This document shows positions 18,587-29,004 of a stretch of 64,000 nt of DNA, one piece after another. How positions within the stretch are numbered: position 1 is the stretch's first letter; each line of letters begins with the position of its first letter. The DNA is from Serratia marcescens (lineage in GTDB: Bacteria > Pseudomonadota > Gammaproteobacteria > Enterobacterales > Enterobacteriaceae), in assembly GCF_006715005.1 (NCBI RefSeq), contig NZ_VFMJ01000001.1, forward strand, positions 248,001 to 312,000, written 5' to 3'. The position numbers and the translations under genes are program-made. A model generated the notes under the pieces. That model searched no databases. It had not been told where the DNA came from and saw nothing but the letters and a program-made list of their open reading frames with translations.

Positions 18587-18932
18587 CGCTCGCGCAGGGC
18601 GGCTATCCCGCAACGGCTTCAGCCTGCCGGAGGTATTGGTGGCGGCCCTGCTGTTCTCGGTGTCGCTGCTTGGCTTGTTACAGTATCATCAGGTGCTGTT
18701 GCAGTCGTTTCAGCGCCAGTGGCACTACCGGCAAGCGTGGGCGCTGGCGCACCAGCAGTTGGAGGCGTTCGCCGTCACCGGGCGGCTCGAGGCTGCACCG
18801 CTGCCGGAAGATTGGCGACGCGAGACGGCGCTTGACGATGCGGAGAATGATTGCCGCCGATTGACGGTCAGAGTACAAACGCCGCAGCGGCAGTGGGCAA
18901 CGCTGAGCCGCTGGTATTGCGCCCGTTTTTGA
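18579..18932 (+). CDS. ppdC: Prepilin-like protein PpdC
   Basis: A 117-residue pseudopilin. The N-terminus has RLSRNG/FSLPEVLVAALLFSVSLLG, a classic prepilin peptidase site followed by the hydrophobic helix with Glu5. I start at ATG 18579 (MANARAGRL), overlapping the ygdB stop by 8 bases; a GTG directly before it is an alternative. Two cysteines in the C-terminal half (ENDCRR and WYCARF). recC follows after 32 bases with its own strong RBS. Confidence 0.86.
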   Translation: MANARAGRLSRNGFSLPEVLVAALLFSVSLLGLLQYHQVLLQSFQRQWHYRQAWALAHQQLEAFAVTGRLEAAPLPEDWRRETALDDAENDCRRLTVRVQTPQRQWATLSRWYCARF

Positions 18933-18964
18933 TCCGGTATGTCTTTTGTTTTAAAGGAGCCTTC

Positions 18965-21900
18965 ATGTTCACGGTTTATCATTCCAATCAGCTGGATTTA
19001 TTGAAGACGCTGACCAGCACGCTGATAGCCAGAGATCCGTTGGCCGATCCTTTTCAACAGGAAGTGGTGCTGGTGCAGAGCCCCGGTATGGCGCAATGGC
19101 TGCAAATGCAGCTGGCGGAACAGTTCGGTATCGCCGCCAATGTCGCGTTTCCGCTGCCGGCGACTTTTATTTGGGACATGTTCACCCGGGTGTTGCCGGA
19201 TATCCCGAAAGAGAGCGCCTTCAGCAAGGACGCCATGACCTGGAAGCTGATGTGGTTGCTGCCGGAGATGCTGACCCAGCCGGCGTTTGCGCCGCTGCAG
19301 CACTATCTGACCGATGACGGCGACAAGCGCAAGATTCATCAGCTGGCCGGCCGGGTCGCCGACCTGTTTGACCAATACTTGGTTTATCGCCCGCAGTGGC
19401 TGGAGAGTTGGCAGCGCGGTGAGCGCATCGACGGTCTGGCGGAGGCTCAGCAATGGCAGGCGCCGCTCTGGGCGCGGCTGGTTGAGTACACGCGCGAGCT
19501 GGAGCAGCCGGAATGGCACCGCGCCAATCTGTACAGCCGCTTTATCCACGCGCTGGAGCAGGCAAAAGCGTGCCCGCCCGGTTTGCCGCCGCGGGTGTTT
19601 ATCTGCGGCATCTCGGCGTTGCCGCCGGTCTATTTGGAGGCGCTGCAGGCGCTGGGACGGCATATCGATATCCACCTGATGTTCACCAACCCCTGTCGTT
19701 ATTACTGGGGCGACATTCAGGACTACGCTTTCCTGGCCCGCTTGCAGAGTCGCAAACGCCGTCACTACCACCAGGCTCGTGAGCAGGGGCTGTTCCGCGA
19801 GCCGGATGACGTGGCGCGCCTGTTTGACGCCGAAGGTCAGCAGCAGCTCAGCAACCCGCTGCTGGCCTCTTGGGGTAAGCTGGGGCGCGATCACCTCTAT
19901 CTGCTGTCGCAGATGGAAGGGGCGCAAGAGGTCGACGCTTTTGTCGATATTCCGGCCGATACCATGCTGCACGCCGTTCAGCGCGACATGCTGGAGTTGG
20001 AAGATCATGCGGTGATCGGTATTACCGCAGAAACGCTGGAAAGCAGCGTCAGCAAACGCCCGCTTGATGAGAATGACCGTTCCCTCAGCCTGCACGCCTG
20101 TCACAGCCCGCAGCGGGAAGTGGAGGTGCTGCACGATCAACTGCTGACCATGCTGGCGCAGGATCCGTCGTTGACGCCGCGCGATATCATCGTGATGGTG
20201 GCGGATATCGACAGCTACACGCCTTACATTCAGGCGGTGTTCGGCAATGCCCCCGCCGAGCGCTACCTGCCGTTCGCCATTTCTGACCGTAAAGCGCGCC
20301 AGGCGCATCCGGCGCTGCAGGCGTTCATTTCACTGCTCGATCTGCCGCAAAGCCGCTTTACCTCGGAACAGGTGCTGGCACTGCTTGAAGTGCCGGCCCT
20401 GGCCGCCCGTTTCGCCATTGGCGAAGAGGGGCTGCGCCTGCTGCGTCACTGGGTTGGTGAATCCGGCGTGCGCTGGGGCCTGGACGACGATAACGTGCGC
20501 GAACTGGATCTGCCCGCTACCGGCCAGCATACCTGGCGCTTCGGCATTACGCGCATGTTGCTCGGCTACGCGATGGACAGCAATGCCGGCGATTGGCAGG
20601 GCATTTTACCGTACGACGAATCGAGCGGGTTGGCCGCCGAGTTGGCGGGGCAGTTGGCAGACCTGCTGGCGCAGCTCAGCCACTGGCGGCAAATCTTGAG
20701 CGAAGCGCGCCCGCTCGAGGCTTGGCTGCCGTTGTGCCGGCAACTGCTGGATGCCTTCTTCGCCGCGGATAGCGACACTGAAGTCGTGCTGGCGCTGATC
20801 GAACAGCAGTGGCAGCAGGCCATCAATTTTGGCCTGGCGGCGCGCTATCCCGACGAGGTGCCGTTGACCATTCTGCGTGACGATCTGGCGGCGCGCCTCG
20901 ATCAGGAACGCATCAGTCAGCGCTTCCTCGCCGGGCAAATCAACTTCTGTACGCTGATGCCGATGCGTTCCATTCCGTTCAAGGTGGTGTGCCTGCTGGG
21001 CATGAACGACGGCGTGTATCCGCGCACGCTGCCGCCGCTGGGGTTCGATCTGATGGCGCAGCAGGTCAAACGTGGCGACCGTAGCCGTCGCGATGACGAC
21101 CGCTATCTGTTCCTGGAAGCGATTTTGTCCGCTCAGCAGCGGCTGTATATCAGCTTCATCGGCCGTTCCATTCAGGACAACAGCCCGCGCTATCCTTCGG
21201 TGCTGGTCACCGAGCTGCTGGAGTACCTGGAGCAAAGCTATTGTCTGCCTGGAGATGACGAACTCAGCGCAGACGACAGCGCTCGGCGGGTTGGTGAGCA
21301 CTTGCTGAAGTGGCATGCGCGCATGCCGTTCGCTGCCGAGAATTTCTTGCCGGGCTCGGAGGAGCAAAGCTATGCCGCCGAGTGGCTGCCTGCCGCCGAT
21401 GGTCGCGGTGCGGCGCATCCGGCGTTCAACCAGCCGCTGCCCGTCGAAGCGCTGCAGCAAATATCGTTGGATGAGCTGCTGCGGTTTTATCGCCATCCGG
21501 TTCGCGCCTTCTTCCAGCTGCGTTTGGGCGTCAGTTTTATCCTGGAAGAAACCGAGCTGCCGGACGAAGAGCCCTTCACGCTGGATAACCTCAGCCGCTA
21601 CCAGTTCAATAGCCAACTGCTGAATACCCTAATCGACGGCGACGATCCCGAACGGTTGTTCCAGCGGGTACGCGCCGCCGGCGGCTTGCCCTATGGCGCC
21701 TTCGGCGAAATCTATTGGCAAAAGCAGCAGGAAGAAATGAGCGATTTGGCCGAGCAGGTGCGCGCGGAACGTGCAGAGAGCCATAGCCTTGAGCTGGATA
21801 TCGATATCGCCGGCGTACGTCTCAGCGGCTGGCTGCATCAGGTGCAGGATGACGGCCTGCTGCGCTGGCGGCCCGCTACGCTGTCGGCGGTGGACGGCAT

Positions 21901-22336
21901 ATTGCTGTGGCTGGAGCACCTGGTGTATTGCTGTGCCGGTGGCACCGGCGAGAGCCGCATGTATGGCCGCAAGAACTCCGCCTGGCGCTTTGCCGCGCTG
22001 GCGCCAGAAGAAGCACTGGCGCAGCTGGCGGAGCTGCTGGCGGGCTATCAGCGCGGTCTGAGTCAGCCGTTGCTGTTGCTGAACAAGAGCGGCTGGGCAT
22101 GGTTGAGTCAGTGTTATCTGCCGGAAACGCAGCAAATCGACTGGGAGGAAGACGCGCAAATTAAGGCACGCGCCAAATTGCTGCAGGCCTGGCAGGGCGA
22201 TCAGCGCATTCCCGGAGAAGGGGAAGATCCCTACGTGCAGCGGGTGTTCCGCCAATTGGATAATGAATATTTGGCGCAAATTCTGGCCGAAACAGAGCGT
22301 TATCTGTTGCCGGTGGCGCGGCATAACCTGGGGTAA
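18965..22336 (+). CDS. recC: Exodeoxyribonuclease V subunit gamma, RecC
   Basis: A 1123-residue subunit of RecBCD that splits the duplex and recognises Chi in the 3' strand. E. coli RecC has 1122 residues. The start is ATG 18965 (MFTVYHSNQLDLLKTL), with AAAGGAG upstream. The N-terminal inactive helicase fold has VQSPGMAQWLQMQLAEQFG; the middle has CTLMPMRSIPFKVVCLLGMN and FLEAILSAQQRLYISFIG. It heads the recC-ptrA-recB-recD cluster. The 225 bases before ptrA hold no other gene. Confidence 0.97.
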   Translation: MFTVYHSNQLDLLKTLTSTLIARDPLADPFQQEVVLVQSPGMAQWLQMQLAEQFGIAANVAFPLPATFIWDMFTRVLPDIPKESAFSKDAMTWKLMWLLPEMLTQPAFAPLQHYLTDDGDKRKIHQLAGRVADLFDQYLVYRPQWLESWQRGERIDGLAEAQQWQAPLWARLVEYTRELEQPEWHRANLYSRFIHALEQAKACPPGLPPRVFICGISALPPVYLEALQALGRHIDIHLMFTNPCRYYWGDIQDYAFLARLQSRKRRHYHQAREQGLFREPDDVARLFDAEGQQQLSNPLLASWGKLGRDHLYLLSQMEGAQEVDAFVDIPADTMLHAVQRDMLELEDHAVIGITAETLESSVSKRPLDENDRSLSLHACHSPQREVEVLHDQLLTMLAQDPSLTPRDIIVMVADIDSYTPYIQAVFGNAPAERYLPFAISDRKARQAHPALQAFISLLDLPQSRFTSEQVLALLEVPALAARFAIGEEGLRLLRHWVGESGVRWGLDDDNVRELDLPATGQHTWRFGITRMLLGYAMDSNAGDWQGILPYDESSGLAAELAGQLADLLAQLSHWRQILSEARPLEAWLPLCRQLLDAFFAADSDTEVVLALIEQQWQQAINFGLAARYPDEVPLTILRDDLAARLDQERISQRFLAGQINFCTLMPMRSIPFKVVCLLGMNDGVYPRTLPPLGFDLMAQQVKRGDRSRRDDDRYLFLEAILSAQQRLYISFIGRSIQDNSPRYPSVLVTELLEYLEQSYCLPGDDELSADDSARRVGEHLLKWHARMPFAAENFLPGSEEQSYAAEWLPAADGRGAAHPAFNQPLPVEALQQISLDELLRFYRHPVRAFFQLRLGVSFILEETELPDEEPFTLDNLSRYQFNSQLLNTLIDGDDPERLFQRVRAAGGLPYGAFGEIYWQKQQEEMSDLAEQVRAERAESHSLELDIDIAGVRLSGWLHQVQDDGLLRWRPATLSAVDGILLWLEHLVYCCAGGTGESRMYGRKNSAWRFAALAPEEALAQLAELLAGYQRGLSQPLLLLNKSGWAWLSQCYLPETQQIDWEEDAQIKARAKLLQAWQGDQRIPGEGEDPYVQRVFRQLDNEYLAQILAETERYLLPVARHNLG

Positions 22337-22561
22337 CAATCCCCCGGTGGTGCTGTGCGGCGGGAGGTGGTAAAAATAACAAAGGTTATATTCAACCATT
22401 GGGGTAATTCCCGGTCTTACATAACGTACAGGCATATACCCGCCGTGTTTCGGGCCGCACATTGGCGAAGAACCCGGCGAGTACCGATTTGGTTATGTGG
22501 TTTTGATGCACGTCGCCAACGTCAGGGAGTGGGCGTAGCGACGTCAGAATAGGGGTTTATT

Positions 22562-25456
22562 TTGGATATGCGCAGACAGTTGGCCCGTATCGCCGGGCTG
22601 GTATTATTGGCTATGTGTTGGGCACCGTTGAGTTGGGCCGCGCAAGGATGGCAACCGCTGGCGGAGAAGATCAACAAGAGCGAACACGATCCGCGTCAGT
22701 ATGAGGCGATCAAGTTGGCTAACGGCATGACGGTGTTGCTGGTGTCCGATGCCCAGGCACCGAAATCGCTGGCGGCACTGGCATTACCGGTCGGGTCGCT
22801 CGAAGATCCGAACAGCCAACTGGGCTTGGCGCACTATCTGGAGCATATGGTGCTCATGGGCTCCAAACGTTACCCAGAGCCGGAGAACCTCTCCGAATTC
22901 CTGAAAAAGCACGGCGGCAGCCACAACGCCAGCACGGCCTCTTATCGCACTGCCTTCTATCTGGAAGTGGAAAATGACGCGCTGGAGCCGGCGGTCGATC
23001 GCATGGCCGACGCCATTGCCGAGCCGCTGCTGGATCCGGGCAATGCCGATCGTGAGCGCAACGCGGTGAACGCCGAATTGACGATGGCGCGTTCGCGCGA
23101 CGGCATGCGCATGGCGCAGGTCGGCGCGGAAACCCTTAACCCGGCGCACCCGAGCGCGCGCTTCTCTGGCGGTAATCTCGATACGCTGAAAGACAAGCCG
23201 GACAGCAAGTTGCATGATGAACTGACCGGCTTCTATAAACGCTACTACTCCGCCAACCTGATGATGGGCGTTTTGTACGGTAATCAGCCGCTGCCGCAGC
23301 TGGCTGATATTGCGGCGAAAACCTTTGGCCGCGTGCCGAATCACGACGCCAGCGTGCCGCCGATCACCGTGCCGGCCGTGACGCCGGAACAGCAGGGCAT
23401 CATCATTCACTATGTGCCGGCACAGCCGCGCAAGCAGCTGAAGGTCGAGTTCCGCATCGATAACAACAGCGCCGCGTTTCGCAGCAAAACCGATACCTAC
23501 ATCAGCTACCTGATCGGCAACCGCAGCAAAAACACCCTGTCTGACTGGTTGCAGAAACAAGGGCTGGCGGACGCCATCAATGCCGGCGCGGATCCGATGG
23601 TCGATCGCAACGGCGGCGTCTTCGCCATCAGCGTTTCACTGACCGACAAAGGTCTGGCCAAACGCGACGAGGTCGTCGCCGCCATTTTCAACTATCTGAA
23701 AATGCTGCGCAGCGAAGGTATTAAGCAGAGCTACTTCGACGAAATCTCGCATGTTCTGAACCTGGACTTCCGTTATCCGTCGATCACGCGCGATATGGAC
23801 TACATCGAATGGCTGGTGGACACCATGCTGCGCGTGCCGGTTGAGCATGCGCTGGATGCGCCTTACCTGGCCGATCGCTATGATCCTAAGGCGATTGCCG
23901 AACGCCTGGACGCCATGACGCCGCAAAATGCGCGCATCTGGTTCGTCAGCCCCGATGAGCCGCACAACAAGACGGCCTATTTCGTCAACGCGCCTTACCA
24001 GGTCGACAAAATCACGCCGCAGCGCTTTACGCAGTGGCAGCAGCTGGGCAGCGGCATTGCCCTGTCGTTGCCGGCGCTCAATCCGTACATTCCGGATGAT
24101 TTCACCCTGACCAAACCGTCGCACGAGTTCAAAAAGCCGGAAATGGTGGTGGATAAACCCGGCCTGCGCGTGCTGTACATGCCGAGCCGTTACTTCGCCG
24201 ACGAGCCGAAGGCCGACGTCACCGTCGCTTTCCGCAACGCCAAGACCATGGATTCCGCGCGCAACCAGGTGCTGTTCTCGCTGACGGATTATCTGGCCGG
24301 CCTCGCACTGGATCAGCTGAGCTATCAGGCATCGGTCGGTGGGCTGAGCTTCTCGACGTCGCCGAACAACGGCCTGATGTTTAACGCCAACGGTTTTACC
24401 CAGCGCCTGCCGCAGTTGCTGACGGCGCTGATCGAGGGCTATTCCAGCTTCACGCCGACGGAAGATCAGCTGGCGCAGGCCAAGTCCTGGTACCTGGAGC
24501 AGTTGGACGCCGCCGAGAAGGGCAAGGCGTTTGAACTGGCCATTCAGCCGGTGCAGATGGTTTCCCGCGTGCCGTATTCCGAACGTAGCGAGCGCCGTGA
24601 AGTGCTGAAGACGCTGACGCTGAAAGACGTGCTGGCTTATCGCGACAGCCTGTTGGCGGAGGCCACGCCGGAGCTGTTGGTGGTGGGCAACATGAGCAAG
24701 CAGCAGGTCGACACGTTGGCGTCGACGCTGAAACATCGTCTGGGCTGTACCGGCATCGAATGGTGGCACGGCGAAGACGTGGTGGTGGACAAGAATCAGC
24801 TGGCCAACCTGCAACAGGTGGGCAGCAGCACCGACTCGGCGCTGGCGGCGGTCTATGTGCCGACCGGCTACGACGAAGTGACCGGCATGGCCTACAGCTC
24901 GCTGCTGGGGCAGATCATTCAGCCGTGGTTCTACAGCCAGCTGCGCACTCAGGAGCAATTGGGGTATGCGGTCTTCGCCTTCCCGATGTCGGTGGGGCGC
25001 CAGTGGGGCGTGGGCTTCCTGCTGCAGAGCAACAGCAAGCAGCCGGCCTACCTGTACCAGCGCTATCAGGATTTCTACCCGAAAACCGAGAAGCGCCTGC
25101 GTGAAATGAGCGAGGCCGATTTTGAGCAGTACAAACAGGCGCTCATCAATGAGCTGAAGCAGCGGCCGCAAACCCTGAGCGAAGAAGCCAGCCGGTTCGC
25201 CAACGATTTCGATCGCGGCAATTTCGCCTTCGATACCCGTCAGAAGCTGATTGCGCAGGTGCAACAGCTGACGCCGGCCAAGCTGGCGGATTATTTCCAC
25301 CAGGCGGTGATCCAACCGCAGGGGCTGGCGGTGCTGTCGCAGGTGAGCGGCAGCGGGCAAGACAAGGCGGATTACGCGGCGCCTAAGGATTGGGTTACCT
25401 ATCCGAACGCGTCTGCATTGCAGCAGATCCTGCCGCGCAAAGTGGCGACGCCATGA
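22562..25456 (+). CDS. ptrA: Protease III (pitrilysin)
   Basis: A 964-residue periplasmic zinc metallopeptidase of the insulinase family that degrades small peptides. A signal peptide ends near residue 24 (PLSWA/AQGW). The inverted zinc motif HYLEHMVLMGSK (HXXEH) is present, with the third ligand glutamate downstream in ERNAVNAELTMAR. Start: AGGGG at 22551 is 6 bases from a TTG at 22562 and 12 bases from the ATG at 22568; I give the TTG, but the ATG (MRRQLARIAGL) is possible. It sits between recC and recB as in E. coli, and its stop overlaps the recB start. Confidence 0.95.
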   Translation: MDMRRQLARIAGLVLLAMCWAPLSWAAQGWQPLAEKINKSEHDPRQYEAIKLANGMTVLLVSDAQAPKSLAALALPVGSLEDPNSQLGLAHYLEHMVLMGSKRYPEPENLSEFLKKHGGSHNASTASYRTAFYLEVENDALEPAVDRMADAIAEPLLDPGNADRERNAVNAELTMARSRDGMRMAQVGAETLNPAHPSARFSGGNLDTLKDKPDSKLHDELTGFYKRYYSANLMMGVLYGNQPLPQLADIAAKTFGRVPNHDASVPPITVPAVTPEQQGIIIHYVPAQPRKQLKVEFRIDNNSAAFRSKTDTYISYLIGNRSKNTLSDWLQKQGLADAINAGADPMVDRNGGVFAISVSLTDKGLAKRDEVVAAIFNYLKMLRSEGIKQSYFDEISHVLNLDFRYPSITRDMDYIEWLVDTMLRVPVEHALDAPYLADRYDPKAIAERLDAMTPQNARIWFVSPDEPHNKTAYFVNAPYQVDKITPQRFTQWQQLGSGIALSLPALNPYIPDDFTLTKPSHEFKKPEMVVDKPGLRVLYMPSRYFADEPKADVTVAFRNAKTMDSARNQVLFSLTDYLAGLALDQLSYQASVGGLSFSTSPNNGLMFNANGFTQRLPQLLTALIEGYSSFTPTEDQLAQAKSWYLEQLDAAEKGKAFELAIQPVQMVSRVPYSERSERREVLKTLTLKDVLAYRDSLLAEATPELLVVGNMSKQQVDTLASTLKHRLGCTGIEWWHGEDVVVDKNQLANLQQVGSSTDSALAAVYVPTGYDEVTGMAYSSLLGQIIQPWFYSQLRTQEQLGYAVFAFPMSVGRQWGVGFLLQSNSKQPAYLYQRYQDFYPKTEKRLREMSEADFEQYKQALINELKQRPQTLSEEASRFANDFDRGNFAFDTRQKLIAQVQQLTPAKLADYFHQAVIQPQGLAVLSQVSGSGQDKADYAAPKDWVTYPNASALQQILPRKVATP

Positions 25457-28400
25457 CGGAAGTTGCCCCGCAGAGGCTGGAGCCGCTGACGTTACCGCTG
25501 TTCGGCGAACGCCTGATCGAGGCGTCGGCGGGCACCGGTAAAACCTTTACCATCGGCGCGCTGTATTTGCGTTTGCTGCTGGGGTTGGGCGGTGAAGCAG
25601 CGTTTCCCCGCCCGCTGACGGTCGAAGAAATCCTGGTGGTGACCTTTACCGAGGCCGCCACCGAGGAGCTGCGCGGACGTATCCGCGACAATATTCACGG
25701 GCTGCGTATCGCCTGCGTGCGGGGCGTCAGCGCCAACCCGCTTTTTTCGGCGCTGATGGCTGAAATTGACGATTTGACCGACGCCGCATCGCAGCTGCTG
25801 GCGGCGGAGCGGCAGATGGACGAAGCGGCGATCTACACCATTCACGGCTTTTGCCAACGAATGTTGACGCACAACGCCTTTGAGTCCGGCATGCTGTTTG
25901 AACAAACGCTGGTGCAGGACGAGCTGCCGCTGCGGCGGCAGGCCTGTGCCGATTTCTGGCGTCGCCACTGCTATCCGTTGCCGCTGGGCGTGGCGCGAGC
26001 GGTCAGCCAGGAGTGGAGCGGCCCTGAAGCGTTGCTGGCCGATCTTTCCGGCTATCTGCACGGTGAGGCGCCGGCGCTGCGTCGGCCGCCAAAGGACGAA
26101 GAAACCGTCCTGATGCGGCACGAGCAGATCGTCGCGCGCATCGATGCCATCAAGGCGCAATGGCGTGCGGTGGCGGGCGATCTGGAGGCGTTGATCGCCC
26201 AGTCCGGCGTCGATAAGCGCAGTTACAGCAGTAAACACCTGCCGAACTGGCTGAACAAGGTCGGCGAATGGAGCGGGCAGGAGACTCAGGACTACCAACT
26301 GCCGAAGGAACTGGATAAATTTCGCCAGTCGGTGCTGATGGAGAAGACCAAGAAAGGCGAGCCGCCGCGGCATGCGCTGTTCACGGCGATCGACGAGCTG
26401 TTTGATGAACCCTTGACGCTGCGCGACCTGATCATGGCGCGCGCGCTCAGCGAGATCCGCACTTCCATTCAGCAAGAAAAGCGCCAGCGTGCCGAGCTGG
26501 GGTTTGACGACCTGCTCAGCCGACTGGACGGCGCCTTGCAAAGCGGTGGCGGCGAACAGCTGGCACAGGCGATCCGCCAGCGTTACCCGGTGGCGATGAT
26601 CGATGAATTCCAGGATACCGATCCACAGCAATACCGCATTTTCCAAAAGCTTTACGTCGGCCGGCCCGATTGCGGCCTGCTGTTGATCGGCGATCCCAAG
26701 CAGGCGATTTACGCCTTCCGCGGCGCCGACATCTTTACCTACATGCGGGCGCGCTCAGAGGTGAGCGCCCACTATACGCTGGAGACCAACTGGCGCTCGT
26801 CGCCGTCGATGGTCGCCAGCGTTAATCAGCTGTTTTCTCAGGTAGAAAAGCCTTTCCTGTTCGGCCAAATCCCCTTTATCGAGGTCAGCGCAGCGGAAAA
26901 GAACCAAGGGCTGGCGTTTGACCTGCACGGCAAGCCGCAACCGGCGATGCAGTTCTGGCTGCAGCAGGGGGAAGGCGCCGGTGTAAGTGATTACCAACAG
27001 CTGATGGCGCGCCTGTGCGCCACGCAAATTCGCGACTGGCTCAGCGCCGGGCAGCAGGGCCAGGCGTGGCTGCAGGGCGGCAAGAAGCCAAGGCCGGTAC
27101 AAGCCTCCGACATCACGGTGCTGGTGCGCAGCCGCAATGAGGCGGCGTTGGTGCGCGATGCGCTGAGTGCGCTTTCTATTCCGTCGGTGTATCTGTCCAA
27201 CCGCGATAGCGTGTTCGACACCCCGGAGGCCAAAGACCTGCTGTGGTTGTTGCAGGCGGTGTTGGCGCCAGAACAAGAGCGCACGCTGCGCAGCGCCATG
27301 GCCACCGGGCTGATGGGGCTGGACGCGCCGACGCTGGACGGCCTGAGCCGTGATGAACGCGCCTGGGACGCGTTGGTTAATGAATTCGACAATTACCGCA
27401 CGCTCTGGCTGCGCCGCGGCGTGTTGCCGATGCTGAGCGAGGTGATGAAAGCGCGCCAGCTGGCGGAGAACCTGCTGGCCAGTGCCGGCGGCGAGCGTCG
27501 CTTGACCGACGTGCTGCATCTGGGGGAGCTGTTGCAAGAAGCGGCGGCGCAGCTCGACAGCGAGCATGCGCTGGTGCGCTGGCTGGCGCAGCAGATTGCT
27601 CAGCCTAATCGCCAGTCCGACAACCAGCAACTGAGGCTGGAGAGCGACCGGCATTTGGTGAAGGTGATCACGATTCACAAATCCAAGGGGCTGGAATTCG
27701 ATCTGGTGTGGCTGCCGTTCGTCGGCAACTTCCGCCAGCAGCAACAGGCGCTGTATCACGATCGCCACAGTTTCCAGGCGTTGCTGGATCTCGACGCCAA
27801 TGAAGAGAGCCAGGCCTGGGCGGAGGAGGAGCGGTTAGCGGAAGACCTGCGTCTGCTGTACGTGGCGCTGACCCGCTCGGTGTATCACTGCAGCATCGGC
27901 ATTGCGCCGTTGTTCCAGGGCACGCGCAAGAAGCAGGGCGATACCGATCTGCACCGCAGCGCATTGGGTTATCTGGTGCAGGGTGGGCAGCCCGGAGACG
28001 CTGTGTATCTGCAGGAACGCCTGCAGCAATTGGTGGGCGGCGGCATTGCGCTGTCGCTGGTGGAACCGCCGGATGAGGCGCCCTGGCAGCCCCAGGCGGC
28101 GTCGGCCGAAGCGTTGGCGGCGAAAAGTTTTACCCGGCGGATCCAGGATTTTTGGCGGGTGACCAGCTATACCGGTTTACAACAGCATGGCGCGAGCCTG
28201 ATGCAGGATCTGCTGCCGCGTCTGGATGTCGACGCCGCGGGCGAGCGGGGGGATGAGAGTGAGCCAGCGCTTACACCGCATACCTTCCCGCGCGGCGCAA
28301 CGCCCGGCACCTTCCTGCACAGCCTGTTTGAAACGCTGGACTTCACTCAGCCGCTGGACGAACAGTGGCTACTGGCACAATTGCAACAGCACGGGTTCGC

Positions 28401-29004
28401 CGAACATTGGCAGCCGATTTTGCTGGCGTGGATGCGGGTATTGCTCAACACGCCGCTCGACGACAGCGGCGTGACGCTGGCGGCGCTGACGCCGCAGCAC
28501 AAGCAGGCCGAGCTACAGTTCTATTTGCCGATCAACCGGCTGTTGCAGGCGAAGGCGCTCGATGCCCTGGTGAAGCGTTACGATCCGCTTTCCGCCCGCT
28601 GTCCGGCGCTGGATTTTCATCAGGTGCAGGGCATGCTGAAAGGCTTTATCGACCTGGTGTTCTGCTGGCAGGGCAAGTACTACCTGCTGGACTACAAGTC
28701 CAACTGGCTGGGGGAAGACAGCGGTGCCTATACCCGGCCGGCGATGGAGCAGGCGATGGCGGAGCATCGTTACGATCTGCAATACCAGCTGTATACGCTG
28801 GCGCTGCATCGTTATCTGCGTCATCGGTTGCCGGATTACGATTACCGACGCCATTTTGGTGGGGTGATTTACCTGTTCCTGCGCGGCGTGGATGCGGCGC
28901 ACCCGGGCAATGGCATTTTCACCTGTCTCCCCGAGTTTGAGTTGGTGGAGGGGATGGATCGCTTGTTCAGCGGTGAGGCGGCGGCGGCGGAGGAAGGATC
29001 ATGA
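25453..29004 (+). CDS. recB: Exodeoxyribonuclease V subunit beta, RecB
   Basis: An 1183-residue 3'-5' helicase and nuclease subunit of RecBCD. Walker A is ASAGTGKTF (Lys30), with the UvrD-family motifs [44 protein letters not shown] and [15 protein letters not shown]. The C-terminal nuclease has [20 protein letters not shown], with the two Asp and the Lys of the active site. I start at ATG 25453 ([12 protein letters not shown]), overlapping the ptrA stop (ATGA). Length is close to E. coli (1180). recD follows with another ATGA overlap. Confidence 0.98.
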   Translation: MTEVAPQRLEPLTLPLFGERLIEASAGTGKTFTIGALYLRLLLGLGGEAAFPRPLTVEEILVVTFTEAATEELRGRIRDNIHGLRIACVRGVSANPLFSALMAEIDDLTDAASQLLAAERQMDEAAIYTIHGFCQRMLTHNAFESGMLFEQTLVQDELPLRRQACADFWRRHCYPLPLGVARAVSQEWSGPEALLADLSGYLHGEAPALRRPPKDEETVLMRHEQIVARIDAIKAQWRAVAGDLEALIAQSGVDKRSYSSKHLPNWLNKVGEWSGQETQDYQLPKELDKFRQSVLMEKTKKGEPPRHALFTAIDELFDEPLTLRDLIMARALSEIRTSIQQEKRQRAELGFDDLLSRLDGALQSGGGEQLAQAIRQRYPVAMIDEFQDTDPQQYRIFQKLYVGRPDCGLLLIGDPKQAIYAFRGADIFTYMRARSEVSAHYTLETNWRSSPSMVASVNQLFSQVEKPFLFGQIPFIEVSAAEKNQGLAFDLHGKPQPAMQFWLQQGEGAGVSDYQQLMARLCATQIRDWLSAGQQGQAWLQGGKKPRPVQASDITVLVRSRNEAALVRDALSALSIPSVYLSNRDSVFDTPEAKDLLWLLQAVLAPEQERTLRSAMATGLMGLDAPTLDGLSRDERAWDALVNEFDNYRTLWLRRGVLPMLSEVMKARQLAENLLASAGGERRLTDVLHLGELLQEAAAQLDSEHALVRWLAQQIAQPNRQSDNQQLRLESDRHLVKVITIHKSKGLEFDLVWLPFVGNFRQQQQALYHDRHSFQALLDLDANEESQAWAEEERLAEDLRLLYVALTRSVYHCSIGIAPLFQGTRKKQGDTDLHRSALGYLVQGGQPGDAVYLQERLQQLVGGGIALSLVEPPDEAPWQPQAASAEALAAKSFTRRIQDFWRVTSYTGLQQHGASLMQDLLPRLDVDAAGERGDESEPALTPHTFPRGATPGTFLHSLFETLDFTQPLDEQWLLAQLQQHGFAEHWQPILLAWMRVLLNTPLDDSGVTLAALTPQHKQAELQFYLPINRLLQAKALDALVKRYDPLSARCPALDFHQVQGMLKGFIDLVFCWQGKYYLLDYKSNWLGEDSGAYTRPAMEQAMAEHRYDLQYQLYTLALHRYLRHRLPDYDYRRHFGGVIYLFLRGVDAAHPGNGIFTCLPEFELVEGMDRLFSGEAAAAEEGS

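Noticed and set aside
23636-25360. 574-codon frame antisense to ptrA
   Set aside because: Same GC-driven shadow pattern; ptrA on the other strand has all family motifs.
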